The notes: generated by a model from the sequence alone, not told the origin. 64,000 nt of DNA from GWF2-43-63 sp035390965 (GCA_035390965.1 DAOPKE010000002.1:25842-89841), one strand, 5' to 3'; positions 44,455 through 54,269 are shown, counted from the first letter of the stretch. Made by a program: numbers and translations.

Positions 44455-44470
44455 CGCGTCAGGAGACGCG
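44455..44470. repeat. Hairpin CGCGTC-AGGA-GACGCG
   Basis: A perfect 6-bp GC-rich stem with a 4-nt loop lies just after the small membrane-protein gene (minus strand). There is no T tract, so it is a structured repeat rather than a clear terminator. Confidence 0.5.
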
Positions 44471-44489
44471 CGCCCATGTCGGGAGGTAT

Positions 44490-44840
44490 TTATTCATTAT
44501 GTATTACGAAAACATGTCCATTCCAGGGATAACAACTTCCTCTACCGACTGTAAAACCTCTAATGGAAAATATAACCGAGAAAAGAATAATAACAGAAAA
44601 CATAACCAACAATATTCTTGAGATTTTCTTTCTCTTTGAAAAAATAATAAACATTACCAACAAAAATATTGACCAGGCAATTTGAAAATAAAATGGAATT
44701 AAGTCTGCAAGGCACCCTCCATACGTAATTTTCCCAGCCATCATTAAGATAATTACCAGTACAAAAAAACCTATCGCTGACAATATGATTGTATTAAATA
44801 CTCTTGTCATCACTGATATAATTAAATTTTCCGAACTCAT
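44490..44840 (-). CDS. Small membrane protein of unknown function
   Basis: The 116-aa protein has three hydrophobic segments (about 13-36, 48-66, 71-93) and ends with a polar CYPWNGHVFVIHNE tail. Its ATG overlaps the stop of the flippase gene by four bases (ATGA), so it is translationally coupled to it. Its AT content is higher than that of its neighbours. No family is recognised. Confidence 0.65.
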   Translation of the reverse strand: MSSENLIISVMTRVFNTIILSAIGFFVLVIILMMAGKITYGGCLADLIPFYFQIAWSIFLLVMFIIFSKRKKISRILLVMFSVIILFSVIFSIRGFTVGRGSCYPWNGHVFVIHNE

Positions 44841-46324
44841 TTCCTCACAAAAATCCTCTTCAGCCGCGGCTCTGAAAAAGAAATGTATATGACAAACACC
44901 ATCAGCAGCAGTGTGTTGAAAGCCAGTCGCTGTGCAACATTGTCGGCGAAGAGATGTTGTGTGGTATATACCGAAACAAAATACAATCCTGCACTAATCA
45001 TCATGTAAGATAATATGCGCTTTAAATCGTAATTGACGCGATAGTATTTTTGTCCGAGGAAATAGGAAATGACCATCATCACTGCATAGCAGGCAAAGTT
45101 GGCCCAGGCGCTGCCCATGTAGCCGATAACCGGAATCAGTGCGATGTTCAGACCAACTGAAATGGCAGTTCCAATCAAACTAATGTAAGCACCAAAACGT
45201 GTTTGTCCGGTGAGTTTGTACCAAATGCTAAGGTTATAAAAAATGCCCAGAAAAACATGGCTGTAGAGCAGAATCGGAACAATTTTCAATCCGCTGTAAT
45301 ACTCTTCGCCGACAAAATATTTTACAATGTCCATGTACAGAATGATGGCCAGAAACATAGCTGTCATGATGATGACAAAATATTTCATCACATCGGCATA
45401 GGTTTGTTTGGCATCCGCATCTTTTTGCCGTGCAAAGAAAAAGGGCTCGGCTGCATAGCGGAATGCCTGAACGAAAATGGACATCACAATAGCGATTTTA
45501 AAACACATTCCATAGATTCCAAGCTGGTACATGGCCACATCTTCGGGCAAAAGATATTTCAATAAAATACGGTCAACGGTTTCGTTGGCAATTCCGGCCA
45601 GCCCAAGAATAAGCAATGGAGCGGCGTACGACAACATCCGTTTCAGCAGTGAAAAAGAAATGCCAAATTTGATTTTGAATATATCAGGAATAAGTAAAAT
45701 AAAAACAACAACCGAAGCAACAAGGTTGGAAACAAAAATATGTCCCACAACCGGCTCTCCATCGCAGATCCACGACAACATCTCTGGTCCCCACGAATAA
45801 TTTTTGTACAGATAAGGCACCAGTAAAAGCAAAATCAGATTCAGCCCAATGTTTACAAAAATGCCGATCAGTTTAATGATGGCAAAGCGCATGGCTTTGT
45901 TTTCGGCGCGCAGCCTTGCAAACGGAATGCTTGTAAAAGCATCGAGACCGACAATCAGCGCGAAGTATTGAATGTATTCAGGATGGTCGCCATAGCGAAG
46001 CATTGCGGCAAGAGGCTGCGCAAAAATCAGCGCAGCTGCGATAAACAATGCACTCGTTGTGAAAAGCGAAGTAATTGTTGTAGAATAGACACGATTTTTA
46101 TTCTCTTCTTTCTGATTGAAATTGAAAAAGGCCGTCTCCATTCCATACGTGAGAATGACGATGAAGAATGCGACATACGCATACATTTCGACATATACGG
46201 CCGATTCTTCCGGAAGAAAAACGCGGCTGTACATGGGCACCAGAAAATAATTAAGCAGGCGGCCCACAATGCTGCTGATGCCATATACGGCTGTTTGTCC
46301 TGCCAAACTACGGAGATTTCCCAC
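44837..46324 (-). CDS. Polysaccharide flippase-like membrane protein (Wzx/MATE superfamily)
   Basis: The 495-aa protein has about 14 membrane helices spread along its length and starts with GTG (MGNLRSLAGQTAVYGISSIVG), a common start of oligosaccharide flippases. NYFLVPMYSRVFLPEE in the first helices is typical. Members translocate lipid-linked sugars across the inner membrane for surface polysaccharides. No polysaccharide gene cluster surrounds it, so the cargo is unknown. Confidence 0.88.
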   Translation of the reverse strand: MGNLRSLAGQTAVYGISSIVGRLLNYFLVPMYSRVFLPEESAVYVEMYAYVAFFIVILTYGMETAFFNFNQKEENKNRVYSTTITSLFTTSALFIAAALIFAQPLAAMLRYGDHPEYIQYFALIVGLDAFTSIPFARLRAENKAMRFAIIKLIGIFVNIGLNLILLLLVPYLYKNYSWGPEMLSWICDGEPVVGHIFVSNLVASVVVFILLIPDIFKIKFGISFSLLKRMLSYAAPLLILGLAGIANETVDRILLKYLLPEDVAMYQLGIYGMCFKIAIVMSIFVQAFRYAAEPFFFARQKDADAKQTYADVMKYFVIIMTAMFLAIILYMDIVKYFVGEEYYSGLKIVPILLYSHVFLGIFYNLSIWYKLTGQTRFGAYISLIGTAISVGLNIALIPVIGYMGSAWANFACYAVMMVISYFLGQKYYRVNYDLKRILSYMMISAGLYFVSVYTTQHLFADNVAQRLAFNTLLLMVFVIYISFSEPRLKRIFVRK

Positions 46325-46622
46325 AATGAAATATTATGCGGTAAAATTACATTATTTCGCGGTACGAAGCCAATCCATTTTTTTCTTCCGCGACGGGTGC
46401 GAATGTTCGCGAAATTTTTATCCGACCTGCAGCGCAGGTCAAACAATAATAGCCCGGCGAAGCCGGGTTAAAAATCACGGTATATTGGACCCTGGCAGGG
46501 TCCAATTATTGCCTGCTATAATACATCCGGCTTCGCCGGACGCTATTATTGTTCGACATCCTCCGGACGTCGGGAAAATTTTTCACAAAAACATGTAGTA
46601 CCAAAGCTACACATCAAGTGCC
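46325..46622. other. Intergenic region dominated by a hairpin cluster
   Basis: No gene is seen between the sigma factor and the flippase. The centre is the five-hairpin array at 46424-46571. The rest is AT-rich. Confidence 0.75.
46424..46571. repeat. Array of five hairpins with 3-nt loops inside an outer stem
   Basis: In order: GACCTGC-AGC-GCAGGTC (46424-46440), CCCGGC-GAA-GCCGGG (46453-46467), ATTGGACCCT-GGC-AGGGTCCAAT (46484-46506), TCCGGC-TTC-GCCGGA (46526-46540) and GACATCC-TCC-GGACGTC (46555-46571, one G-U). The middle three are enclosed by a perfect 12-bp outer stem, AACAATAATAGC (46442-46453) with GCTATTATTGTT (46542-46553). The layout resembles REP-type palindromes. Confidence 0.9.
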
Positions 46623-47486
46623 TTACCCCAGATAAGTCTTGAGCAGTTTGCTTTTTGAATTGTGCTTCAGGCGACGCAATGCTTTTTCCTTGATCTGACG
46701 CACGCGTTCACGGGTGAGATCGAAATGCACGCCGATTTCTTCGAGAGTCCAGCTGTGATTAACACCAATGCCAAAATACAGATTGATGATATCGCGTTCT
46801 TTTTCACTCAGTGTCGCCAGCGAACGTTCAATTTCGCGTGAAAGACTTTCGCTAATAAGATTCTGATCGGCACGTGGAGCATCGTAATTGACCATGACAT
46901 CAAGCATGCTGGTAGTATCATCGCTGACAATGGGCGCATCGACCGAAACATGACGTCCGGACAAACGCATGGTTTCCATCACTTTGTCTTCAGGAAGATC
47001 AAGACTGGTTGCAATTTCTTCTGCAGAAGGCGGGCGCTCATAGCGCTGTTCAAGTCTCGAAGCTTCCTTCGAAATTTTATTGAGCGATCCCACCTGATTG
47101 AGAGGCAGACGTACGATACGTGACTGTTCGGCCAAGGCCTGAAGGATGGACTGACGGATCCACCAAACGGCGTAGGAAATAAATTTGAATCCGCGGGTTT
47201 CATCGAAACGCTGAGCAGCTTTGATAAGACCAAGATTACCTTCATTTATCAAATCAGGCAGACTAAGTCCCTGATTCTGATATTGTTTGGCCACCGAAAC
47301 GACAAAGCGCAGGTTGGCGCGGGTTAATTTCTCAAGAGCAATCTGATCACCTTGTTTGATACGCTGAGCCAGCTGAACTTCTTCTTCGGCCGTTATCAAT
47401 TCTTCTCTCCCTATTTCCTGCAGGTATTTATCAAGTGATGCGGTTTCACGATTGGTAATGGATTTTGATATTTTGAGTTGTCTCAT
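46623..47486 (-). CDS. rpoD: Primary sigma factor, Bacteroidota type
   Basis: The 287-aa sigma-70 protein is the housekeeping factor of Bacteroidota, shorter than E. coli RpoD because region 1.1 and the large insertion are absent. Region 1.2 (SLDKYLQEIGRE), region 2 (LRFVVSVAKQYQNQGLSLPD, FISYAVWWIRQSI), region 3 and region 4 (WTLEEIGVHFDLTRERVRQ) are intact. It recognises TTTG/TAnnTTTG promoters, which fits the boxes found here. Its own promoter has an exact -7 box at 47547. Confidence 0.96.
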   Translation of the reverse strand: MRQLKISKSITNRETASLDKYLQEIGREELITAEEEVQLAQRIKQGDQIALEKLTRANLRFVVSVAKQYQNQGLSLPDLINEGNLGLIKAAQRFDETRGFKFISYAVWWIRQSILQALAEQSRIVRLPLNQVGSLNKISKEASRLEQRYERPPSAEEIATSLDLPEDKVMETMRLSGRHVSVDAPIVSDDTTSMLDVMVNYDAPRADQNLISESLSREIERSLATLSEKERDIINLYFGIGVNHSWTLEEIGVHFDLTRERVRQIKEKALRRLKHNSKSKLLKTYLG

Positions 47487-47546
47487 AGTCTGATTTTGTT
47501 AAAATGCTGATTAGCAGCGTTTTGCGCAAGTTTTACAAATAGTGTA

Positions 47547-47554
47547 CAAAGGTA
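47547..47554 (-). promoter_or_regulatory. -7 box (TACCTTTG) for the primary sigma gene
   Basis: An exact TAnnTTTG on the minus strand, 60 nt before the ATG. Confidence 0.5.
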
Positions 47555-47601
47555 CGCTTTTTTAAGCCAAAAACCAAGCTATTTTAGCTGTATTTAACAG
47601 C

Positions 47602-48996
47602 TTATAATCCAAAACCATAGTATGCTTTCATTCCATTGGGATAAACGCCTTCAATCAGGACGCCACCGCTTTTTCCTGACAATGCATTTTCTATATCTTC
47701 CACGGAATAAATAATGGTTTGATCGATTTTGGTAACGATAAAACTTTCTTTTATTCCGGCATTTTTCAATGCGCCTTCGTTCAATTCAGAAATCTGCATA
47801 CCATTTATAAGCCGCAAACGACTCATTGTTTGCTGATCTGGTTCTGAAAAGGTTGCCCCCATAAAAGTAGATAAAGCAGGATCTTCTTTTTTTAGCAACA
47901 CTTTTTCACCTCTACGGTTTAATAAAGTAACCGGTTTGGAAATGGTTTTATTTCCCCTTTCAATTTCCAACAACAGTTTATCCCCCGGATGCTTTTCAGC
48001 GATCAGCTCCAGGAGCCGGCTTGAGCTATTCACCTCTTCACCGCCGACTGACAGGATGACATCGCCCGCTTCGATTCCGGCCTCAATAGCCGCCCCTCCA
48101 TCACTCACCGCCGAAACATATACACCTTTCATACTCGATAAGCCATACTGTTTGGCAGTAGCAGCAGTAATATCAACAATATCAGCACCCAGATAAGCTC
48201 TTTGCACCATACCGTATTCCTTCAGATCAGAAACCACTTTACTGGCAATATTTGAAGGGATGGCAAATGAATATCCTGAATAAGAGCCCGTATTGCTTGC
48301 TATGGCCGCATTGATGCCAATCAGCTCTCCTTTGGTGTTTACAAGTGCACCCCCGCTGTTTCCGGGATTGACAGCAGCATCGGTCTGAATAAAAGATTCA
48401 ACCGAACTACCTCCGCCAAGGATGTTTATGTTTCTGGCTTTGGCGCTCACAATCCCGGCTGTCACGGTATTTGTCAGATTGAATGGATTTCCAACAGCCA
48501 GCACCCATTCACCGATTTTCACCTGGTCGGAATTACCGAAAATCAGAAACGGGAGATTTTTCTCATCAATTTTGATCAATGCCAGATCAGTCGATGGATC
48601 AAGCCCAACAACAGTGGCCACAAATTCTCTTTTATCATTCAGCGTTACTGATATCTGTTCAGCATCCTGAACAACATGATTGTTGGTTACAATATATCCA
48701 TCATCGCTTACGATAACACCACTTCCGGTTGCATTAATCGGATATTGCTGCGAAAAGGGCTGTACATTAAAAAAATCATAAAAAGGTGCAAAAAAATCAT
48801 CATAATACGCATTTTTACGCGTGAAAGAAGTCTTGATATGAACCACTGCCGGCACCGATTTATCAGCCGCCATTGTAAAATCAACAGGGTCACCGGGCAC
48901 AGGTTTCATCATCGGTTCAGCCAGCATTATTTCTGTCGAAAAAATCAAAAAAAACACACCGGCCATCATCCGGAACACTATTTCTCTCTTTTTCAT
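47602..48996 (-). CDS. HtrA/DegP-family periplasmic serine protease
   Basis: DegP-like proteins degrade or refold damaged envelope proteins. The 464-aa protein starts with ATG 48996 (MKKREIVFRMMAG), followed by a signal peptide. The trypsin-like triad is His in TNNHVV, Asp in DLALIKID and Ser in GNSGGAL. Two PDZ domains follow; the first is clear (GVYVSAVSDGGAAIEAGI, AGDVILSVGGEEV), the second weaker (GMQISELNEGALKNAGI). The length is normal. Confidence 0.95.
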   Translation of the reverse strand: MKKREIVFRMMAGVFFLIFSTEIMLAEPMMKPVPGDPVDFTMAADKSVPAVVHIKTSFTRKNAYYDDFFAPFYDFFNVQPFSQQYPINATGSGVIVSDDGYIVTNNHVVQDAEQISVTLNDKREFVATVVGLDPSTDLALIKIDEKNLPFLIFGNSDQVKIGEWVLAVGNPFNLTNTVTAGIVSAKARNINILGGGSSVESFIQTDAAVNPGNSGGALVNTKGELIGINAAIASNTGSYSGYSFAIPSNIASKVVSDLKEYGMVQRAYLGADIVDITAATAKQYGLSSMKGVYVSAVSDGGAAIEAGIEAGDVILSVGGEEVNSSSRLLELIAEKHPGDKLLLEIERGNKTISKPVTLLNRRGEKVLLKKEDPALSTFMGATFSEPDQQTMSRLRLINGMQISELNEGALKNAGIKESFIVTKIDQTIIYSVEDIENALSGKSGGVLIEGVYPNGMKAYYGFGL

Positions 48997-49132
48997 AATC
49001 AATCTGTTTATTTTCTCTTTCCAAATTTTGTTCCTTTCAGAATCATCACAGATAACGCCGATAAGTCCTTTTTATTGTATTCATGGGCTTTCCAGACTAT
49101 CCAAAAAATAATCAACTTCGGAAATATTTATG

Positions 49133-49140
49133 TACTTTTG
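49133..49140 (+). promoter_or_regulatory. -7 box (TACTTTTG) for the dapF-mltG gene cluster
   Basis: An exact TAnnTTTG lies 43 nt before the ATG at 49184. Confidence 0.5.
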
Positions 49141-49183
49141 CAATGCAAAGTGACAATTTGTCACTGCAAATATTATTCATTCA

Positions 49184-49921
49184 ATGACAGGGGACAGCAG
49201 CAAACATCATCGAAAACATCTGAACCGCTCATTCATCACCGGAATGATTATGGGAGCAGCATTGTTGCTGGGCGCTTACTTCACATATCTGCTTATTACC
49301 AACGACGAGCAGGAAAGCATCAGCAGAAAAACAGCGACCGTCAAAAACGATTCAATTCCCCCGCTCTACAATCTGACCGGATTTCCCCGAATCCTGTTCG
49401 ACAGCTCATTACAAAATATCGACAGTTCATATTATATCAACAAATGGAATCAGCTGATTGAAATGAACGGATACCGCGAAATGGACTCCCTCTTTATCGA
49501 TTCTGTCATCCGCAAAATGTATTTCGACTCCATCCGGGCGGTTTCCGATGTATCTGCTGATACCATCATTCTGCAAAACGACCGCTTGATAGCAACAAAA
49601 AACATCAATGTCAGAATTCAAAAAAAACTGCTGCTGAATGAAGATACAACAGGTTCAGACTACATATATTCCGACGCGAAATTTATCATTGAATTCTGGG
49701 AATCACCCATTAAATTCAGAGGATTTAAAAGAACAACAAATTATGTGGTTTTATTTGGCCTGAATCCGGAAAAAACGACAACATTTCTACAAATCGACAA
49801 CATCCTGTATATCCGCGAAAAGCAAATCTGGTACGCTATTCCTTGTTCTCCCGAATTTTCGGGACTGGCACCTGTTACGTCACCTCAACTGCTTTCAAAA
49901 ATCAATGCTGCCAACAAATAA
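49184..49921 (+). CDS. Single-pass membrane protein of unknown function
   Basis: The 245-aa protein has a basic N-terminus (SSKHHRKHLNR), one membrane helix (about residues 19-42) and a mainly beta extracytoplasmic part. I do not recognise the family. It is first in a run of same-strand genes: its end overlaps an upstream extension of the dapF frame, and the dapF ATG is 10 bp downstream, so co-transcription is likely. Confidence 0.7.
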   Translation: MTGDSSKHHRKHLNRSFITGMIMGAALLLGAYFTYLLITNDEQESISRKTATVKNDSIPPLYNLTGFPRILFDSSLQNIDSSYYINKWNQLIEMNGYREMDSLFIDSVIRKMYFDSIRAVSDVSADTIILQNDRLIATKNINVRIQKKLLLNEDTTGSDYIYSDAKFIIEFWESPIKFRGFKRTTNYVVLFGLNPEKTTTFLQIDNILYIREKQIWYAIPCSPEFSGLAPVTSPQLLSKINAANK

Positions 49922-49931
49922 AAACCTGCGT

Positions 49932-50699
49932 ATGAACACAGCATATAAATTTCACGGCGCCGGCAATGATTTTATCCTGATCGATTGTTTTGAAAAAAAA
50001 GAGTTGTTTTCTGAAAAAGAGATTGAAGCGTTATGTAACAGACACACCGGAATCGGAGCCGACGGGCTCATTCTGATAGAAAAAACAAACAAAGCTTCTT
50101 TCAAAATGATTTATTTCAACTCCGACGGCAAAGAAGCTGAGATGTGTGGAAACGGCGCACGATGCGCTTTTGCATTTGCTTTCTCGAAAAAATACTGCAC
50201 CATCAATGATTCTTTCGAAGCCAGTGACGGTTTGCATATGGGAAGCATTATCCAAAACAATACTCACGACTGGATTGTTCGTATCACATTGAATGTAAAC
50301 ATTGAACCCCGTGAAATAGAAGATGGCTCTTTCTTTGCCAATACCGGCGTTCCGCACAATGTAAGAATAACAAAAAACGTCAGCGGCATTGATGTAAAAA
50401 CCGAAGGATTAAAACTGCGATACAACAAAAAACTATTCCCCGACGGAGCCAATATCAACTTTGTTGAAATCAAAGACAACGAATTATACATCCGCACATA
50501 CGAACGCGGCGTGGAAGAAGAAACACTGGCCTGTGGCACCGGAATAACGGCCTCCGCTTTGGTGGCAAATGCATTTTTCGGGCTTAAGTTTCCTATTACA
50601 ATTCATGCAATAGGGGGACTTCTTCGCGTTGAAAAACAAAACGGATGGCTATGGCTCGAAGGCCCAGCCAGTCATGTATTCACATCAAATTATTTCTGA
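49932..50699 (+). CDS. dapF: Diaminopimelate epimerase
   Basis: DapF interconverts LL- and meso-diaminopimelate for lysine and peptidoglycan synthesis. The 255-aa protein has both catalytic cysteines: Cys72 in EMCGNGARC and the second in ACGTGITAS. FHGAGNDFILID at the N-terminus is canonical, which supports ATG 49932 over a start 27 nt earlier. Confidence 0.97.
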   Translation: MNTAYKFHGAGNDFILIDCFEKKELFSEKEIEALCNRHTGIGADGLILIEKTNKASFKMIYFNSDGKEAEMCGNGARCAFAFAFSKKYCTINDSFEASDGLHMGSIIQNNTHDWIVRITLNVNIEPREIEDGSFFANTGVPHNVRITKNVSGIDVKTEGLKLRYNKKLFPDGANINFVEIKDNELYIRTYERGVEEETLACGTGITASALVANAFFGLKFPITIHAIGGLLRVEKQNGWLWLEGPASHVFTSNYF

Positions 50700-50704
50700 T
50701 TTTT

Positions 50705-51235
50705 ATGCTGAATGGATCCGTTGCTTTCTTGCGAACACCCGACATATCAGATGTTCAATTCATGCTTGACATTGAAAACAACGAGCGTTACTGGCATCTG
50801 AGCGGCGTCACTTCGCCTTACAGCAAAAAAGATATTGAACAATTTATTAATGAATCATCATCGAATCTCAAAACAGACTGTCAACTGCGCCTTGTCATCA
50901 TTGATATTTCAACAAAAAAGCGGGCCGGACTACTCGATGTATTTGAATATGAGCCATTGCACAAACGCGCCGGAATCGGCATATTCCTGTTGGAAGAATT
51001 CCGTGGACACGGGCTTGCAAGCGATGCCCTGCGTGTTCTGATACAATATCTTTTCAAAATCATGAAATTGCATCAATTGTGGTGCAACATTCTTACTGAA
51101 AATACAGAAAGCATGAAATTGTTTAATGGCGCAGGTTTTAATCAAACAGCCATTAAAAAGGACTGGATATTCCATAATGGCAAATTTCACGATGAAGCCA
51201 TATTTCAATTGATAAATCCGAATCACAGGGTATGA
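50705..51235 (+). CDS. GNAT acetyltransferase (RimJ/RimL-like)
   Basis: The 176-aa protein starts MLNGSVAFLRTPDISDVQ, with ATG 50705 five bases after the dapF stop. The pattern WHLSG...YSKKDIEQFI, GIGIFLLEEFRGHGLASDAL (acetyl-CoA loop RGHGLA) and NTESMKLFNGAGF is that of protein or small-molecule acetyltransferases of the RimJ/RimL type. It overlaps mltG by ATGA, so the two are coupled. Confidence 0.85.
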   Translation: MLNGSVAFLRTPDISDVQFMLDIENNERYWHLSGVTSPYSKKDIEQFINESSSNLKTDCQLRLVIIDISTKKRAGLLDVFEYEPLHKRAGIGIFLLEEFRGHGLASDALRVLIQYLFKIMKLHQLWCNILTENTESMKLFNGAGFNQTAIKKDWIFHNGKFHDEAIFQLINPNHRV

Positions 51236-52281
51236 AAAAAAAACTGATTTTCATTGTTCTTGCATTATTGATGGTTGTTGGTATTACCGGGGCCTGGTAT
51301 GTTTATACAAAAGCTTTTAGTGACAATATAAACCTGAAAGCAAAAACCAAAAAAATAATTTTTCTACCAACCGGCGGAAATATTCAAAACCTATACGACA
51401 CCTTAAAAAAACACGAAATCCTGAAAAGTTTTTCTTCTTTTAAAATGCTGGCAGAATACAAAAAGCTCGATAAAAAATATAAGCCCGGGCGTTATCAGAT
51501 TGCCGCAGGCATGAGCAATAATGCACTGGTGAACATGTTTGCGAGCGGACGGCAAACACCTGTTAAAATCACTTTCAACAATATCCGAACACGCAAAGAT
51601 TTGGCTGAGCGAATAGGAACACAGCTGGAATGTGGTGAAGAGGCATTGCTGAAAATATTAAACGATGAGAAAACAGCTGAAAAATACGGATTAAATAAAG
51701 ACAATTTTCTTGTATTGTTCATCCCCAACACCTACGAATTTTACTGGAACACGAGTGCTGATCAGTTTATCGACCGCATGCACTCGGAATGGAAAAAATT
51801 CTGGACAGCTGAACGCCTGCAAAAAGCCGAAAACATTGGGCTCACTCCTGCCGAAGTTTCAGTGCTGGCTTCGATTGTAAAAGGCGAAACAAACAAAAGC
51901 GACGAGATGGATAAAATTGCCGGAGTGTATATCAATCGACTGAAAGATGGATGGAAGTTGCAGGCCGATCCGACTGTTGTTTTTGGCATCGGCGATTTCA
52001 CCATTACCCGTGTGTTGAAAAAACATCTGGAATACGATTCGCCTTACAACACTTACATGTACGAAGGACTGCCGCCGGGACCCATCAACTTACCCGATGC
52101 AACAGTGATTGACAAAGTGTTGAATTACACACACCACAACTACATGTATTTTTGTGCCAGAGAAGACTTTTCGGGATATCACAATTTTGCTGTTACATCA
52201 AGCCAGCATAGTGCCAATGCGCGCAAATATCAGCAGGCATTGAATGCATGGGAAAAGAAGAAAAAGGACTCGGGAAAATAA
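51232..52281 (+). CDS. mltG: Endolytic murein transglycosylase MltG
   Basis: MltG cuts nascent glycan strands at the inner membrane and sets their length. The 349-aa protein has an N-terminal helix (about residues 5-28), a LysM-like region and the YceG catalytic domain. The catalytic Glu lies in ASIVKGET, followed by AGVYINRLKDGWKLQADPT and the closing YNTYMYEGLPPGPI. All are family hallmarks. It shares a cluster with dapF, a logical peptidoglycan link. Confidence 0.96.
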   Translation: MKKKLIFIVLALLMVVGITGAWYVYTKAFSDNINLKAKTKKIIFLPTGGNIQNLYDTLKKHEILKSFSSFKMLAEYKKLDKKYKPGRYQIAAGMSNNALVNMFASGRQTPVKITFNNIRTRKDLAERIGTQLECGEEALLKILNDEKTAEKYGLNKDNFLVLFIPNTYEFYWNTSADQFIDRMHSEWKKFWTAERLQKAENIGLTPAEVSVLASIVKGETNKSDEMDKIAGVYINRLKDGWKLQADPTVVFGIGDFTITRVLKKHLEYDSPYNTYMYEGLPPGPINLPDATVIDKVLNYTHHNYMYFCAREDFSGYHNFAVTSSQHSANARKYQQALNAWEKKKKDSGK

Positions 52282-52314
52282 TTCGAAATAATTTATCAGA
52301 GCTGTCCTGATAAC

Positions 52315-53019
52315 TTATTCTGCGCCATTTCGCAATGATTCAAGTGCTTTTTCGGCAGCATTTTGCTCGGCACCTTTTATGCTATAGTCAATACCCCGAC
52401 TCCGGGCTTCGCCATCAATACGGGCTTCGCACACATACTGTCGTTTACGTCCTGTCTGAATTTCATCGACAATACTGAATTCCAGATTCAGTCGTTCTTT
52501 TTGACAAAATTCAATCAGTTTGCTTTTAAAATTGGTCTCGGTACTGATAATAGCATCCGCATCTATTCTTCGTCCAAAAATAAAACTGACCAATAAATTC
52601 TGCGCAAAACCATAGCCCTTATCGAGATAAACAGCGCCAAAAAAAGCTTCCAGTGCATTTCCCGTATAAGCATTATTGGCGGGTACACGGCTCATCGTAA
52701 CCAAACGTCCAACACCAAGTTTTTCGGCGATTTTATTAAGTGAATTGCGACTCACCACACGCGAACGCATTTCGGTCAAAACACCCTCGTCGGCAAATGG
52801 AAATTTCTTAAATAAATAATCAGCAACAATAACACTAATCACAGCATCGCCCAGATATTCGAGCCGTTCATTGGAAATTTCATGACCATTTCGTTCCACA
52901 TGCGCTGATTTATGCATAAAAGCAAGTTCGTATAAAAAAATATTTCCGGGCCGGAACCCGAAAATATTTTTTATGCTTTTTGAAAGTTCGTCAGCGTGTT
53001 TCTTTCTGAAAATTCCCAC
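52315..53019 (-). CDS. rnc: Ribonuclease III
   Basis: RNase III cuts double-stranded RNA in rRNA and mRNA processing. The 234-aa protein has the signature NERLEYLGDAVISVI with catalytic acidic residues, the second acidic cluster ALEAFFGAVYLD, and a C-terminal dsRBD (ARIDGEARSRGIDYSIKGAE). The start is GTG at 53019, whose G overlaps the TAG stop of fabF, so it is translated by coupling. Confidence 0.97.
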   Translation of the reverse strand: MGIFRKKHADELSKSIKNIFGFRPGNIFLYELAFMHKSAHVERNGHEISNERLEYLGDAVISVIVADYLFKKFPFADEGVLTEMRSRVVSRNSLNKIAEKLGVGRLVTMSRVPANNAYTGNALEAFFGAVYLDKGYGFAQNLLVSFIFGRRIDADAIISTETNFKSKLIEFCQKERLNLEFSIVDEIQTGRKRQYVCEARIDGEARSRGIDYSIKGAEQNAAEKALESLRNGAE

Positions 53020-54269
53020 TATTCAAATTTTTTGAAAGCAAGGCAAACATTGTGCCCACCAAAGCCAAAAGTATTACTCAAAGCATAGGTGATATTGCGT
53101 TCTTTTACCTTGTCATAGGTGAAATCGAGAGAAGAATCAATTTCCGGATCATCGGTAAAATGATTGATGGTTGCCGGAATAATTCCGTTTTTCAAAGAAA
53201 GAACAACGGCAATAGCTTCGATGGCACCGGCAGCGCCCAACAAATGGCCGTGCATTGATTTGGTGGAGTTGATTGAAATTTTCGGTGCATGTTCACCAAA
53301 AAGAGAGACGATTGCTTTTGGTTCAGCAATATCGCCTACCGGAGTCGAAGTTCCATGCGTGTTGATATGATCAACATCGTTGGGAGTGATTCCTGCATCT
53401 TTAATGGCCGTTTGCATAGCCGTGCGGGCACCTTCTCCTTCGGGATGCGGAGCAGTAAGATGATAAGCATCGGCAGAAAGACCAAATCCCACTACTTCAG
53501 CATATATTTTTGCACCACGTTTCACCGCATGCTCATACTCTTCAAGGACCAGACCTGCACCGCCTTCACCCAGAACAAAACCATCACGATCTTTATCGAA
53601 AGGACGTGAAGCCGTTTTAGGATCATCGTTACGCGTAGAGATTGCATGCATAGCATTGAAACCGCCAATACCGCCCTGATTAATGGCGGCTTCGGAGCCA
53701 CCGGCAACCATGGCATCAGCATAGCCGTGCCGTACAAGCATAATGGCATCCGCAATGGCATTGGCCGAAGATGCGCAAGCTGAAACAGTACAGTAATTAG
53801 GGCCTTTCAGGCCATTAATCATGCTGATATGACCGGCAGTAATGTCGGCAATCATTTTAGGAATAAAAAAAGGATTGAAGCGGGGTGTTCCATCGCCTTT
53901 GGCAAATTCGGAGACCTCTTCGTAAAAAGTGATCAATCCGCCAATACCACTGGCCCAAACTACACCAATGCGTGAACAATCCTCCTGCTCAAGGTTTAAA
54001 CCTGAGTCTTTAATGGCCTCATTGGCACTTATGATTCCGAACTGAGAAACCAAGTCATATTTTCTGACCTCTTTCCGGTCAAAAAACTGGGTTGAATCAT
54101 AATTCTTTACTTCACAGGCAATCTGTGTCTTGAATTTTGATGCATCAAACCTGGTAATCGTTCCACAACCACTTACTCCGTTGAGTAAACTGTCCCAGAA
54201 TTCAGGGACAGTGTTACCAATCGGAGTAATTGCGCCAAGGCCAGTTACTACAACTCGCCTTTTATTCAT
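53019..54269 (-). CDS. fabF: 3-oxoacyl-ACP synthase II (FabF)
   Basis: FabF condenses malonyl-ACP with acyl-ACP in fatty acid elongation. The 416-aa protein has the Cys-His-His set: Cys in TVSACASSANAI, His in NTHGTSTPVGD and His in KSMHGHLLGAAGA. ATG 54269 starts MNKRRVVVTGLGAITPIG; a TTG one codon earlier is less likely. It lies 12 bp after acpP, in the usual acpP-fabF-rnc order. Confidence 0.98.
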   Translation of the reverse strand: MNKRRVVVTGLGAITPIGNTVPEFWDSLLNGVSGCGTITRFDASKFKTQIACEVKNYDSTQFFDRKEVRKYDLVSQFGIISANEAIKDSGLNLEQEDCSRIGVVWASGIGGLITFYEEVSEFAKGDGTPRFNPFFIPKMIADITAGHISMINGLKGPNYCTVSACASSANAIADAIMLVRHGYADAMVAGGSEAAINQGGIGGFNAMHAISTRNDDPKTASRPFDKDRDGFVLGEGGAGLVLEEYEHAVKRGAKIYAEVVGFGLSADAYHLTAPHPEGEGARTAMQTAIKDAGITPNDVDHINTHGTSTPVGDIAEPKAIVSLFGEHAPKISINSTKSMHGHLLGAAGAIEAIAVVLSLKNGIIPATINHFTDDPEIDSSLDFTYDKVKERNITYALSNTFGFGGHNVCLAFKKFE

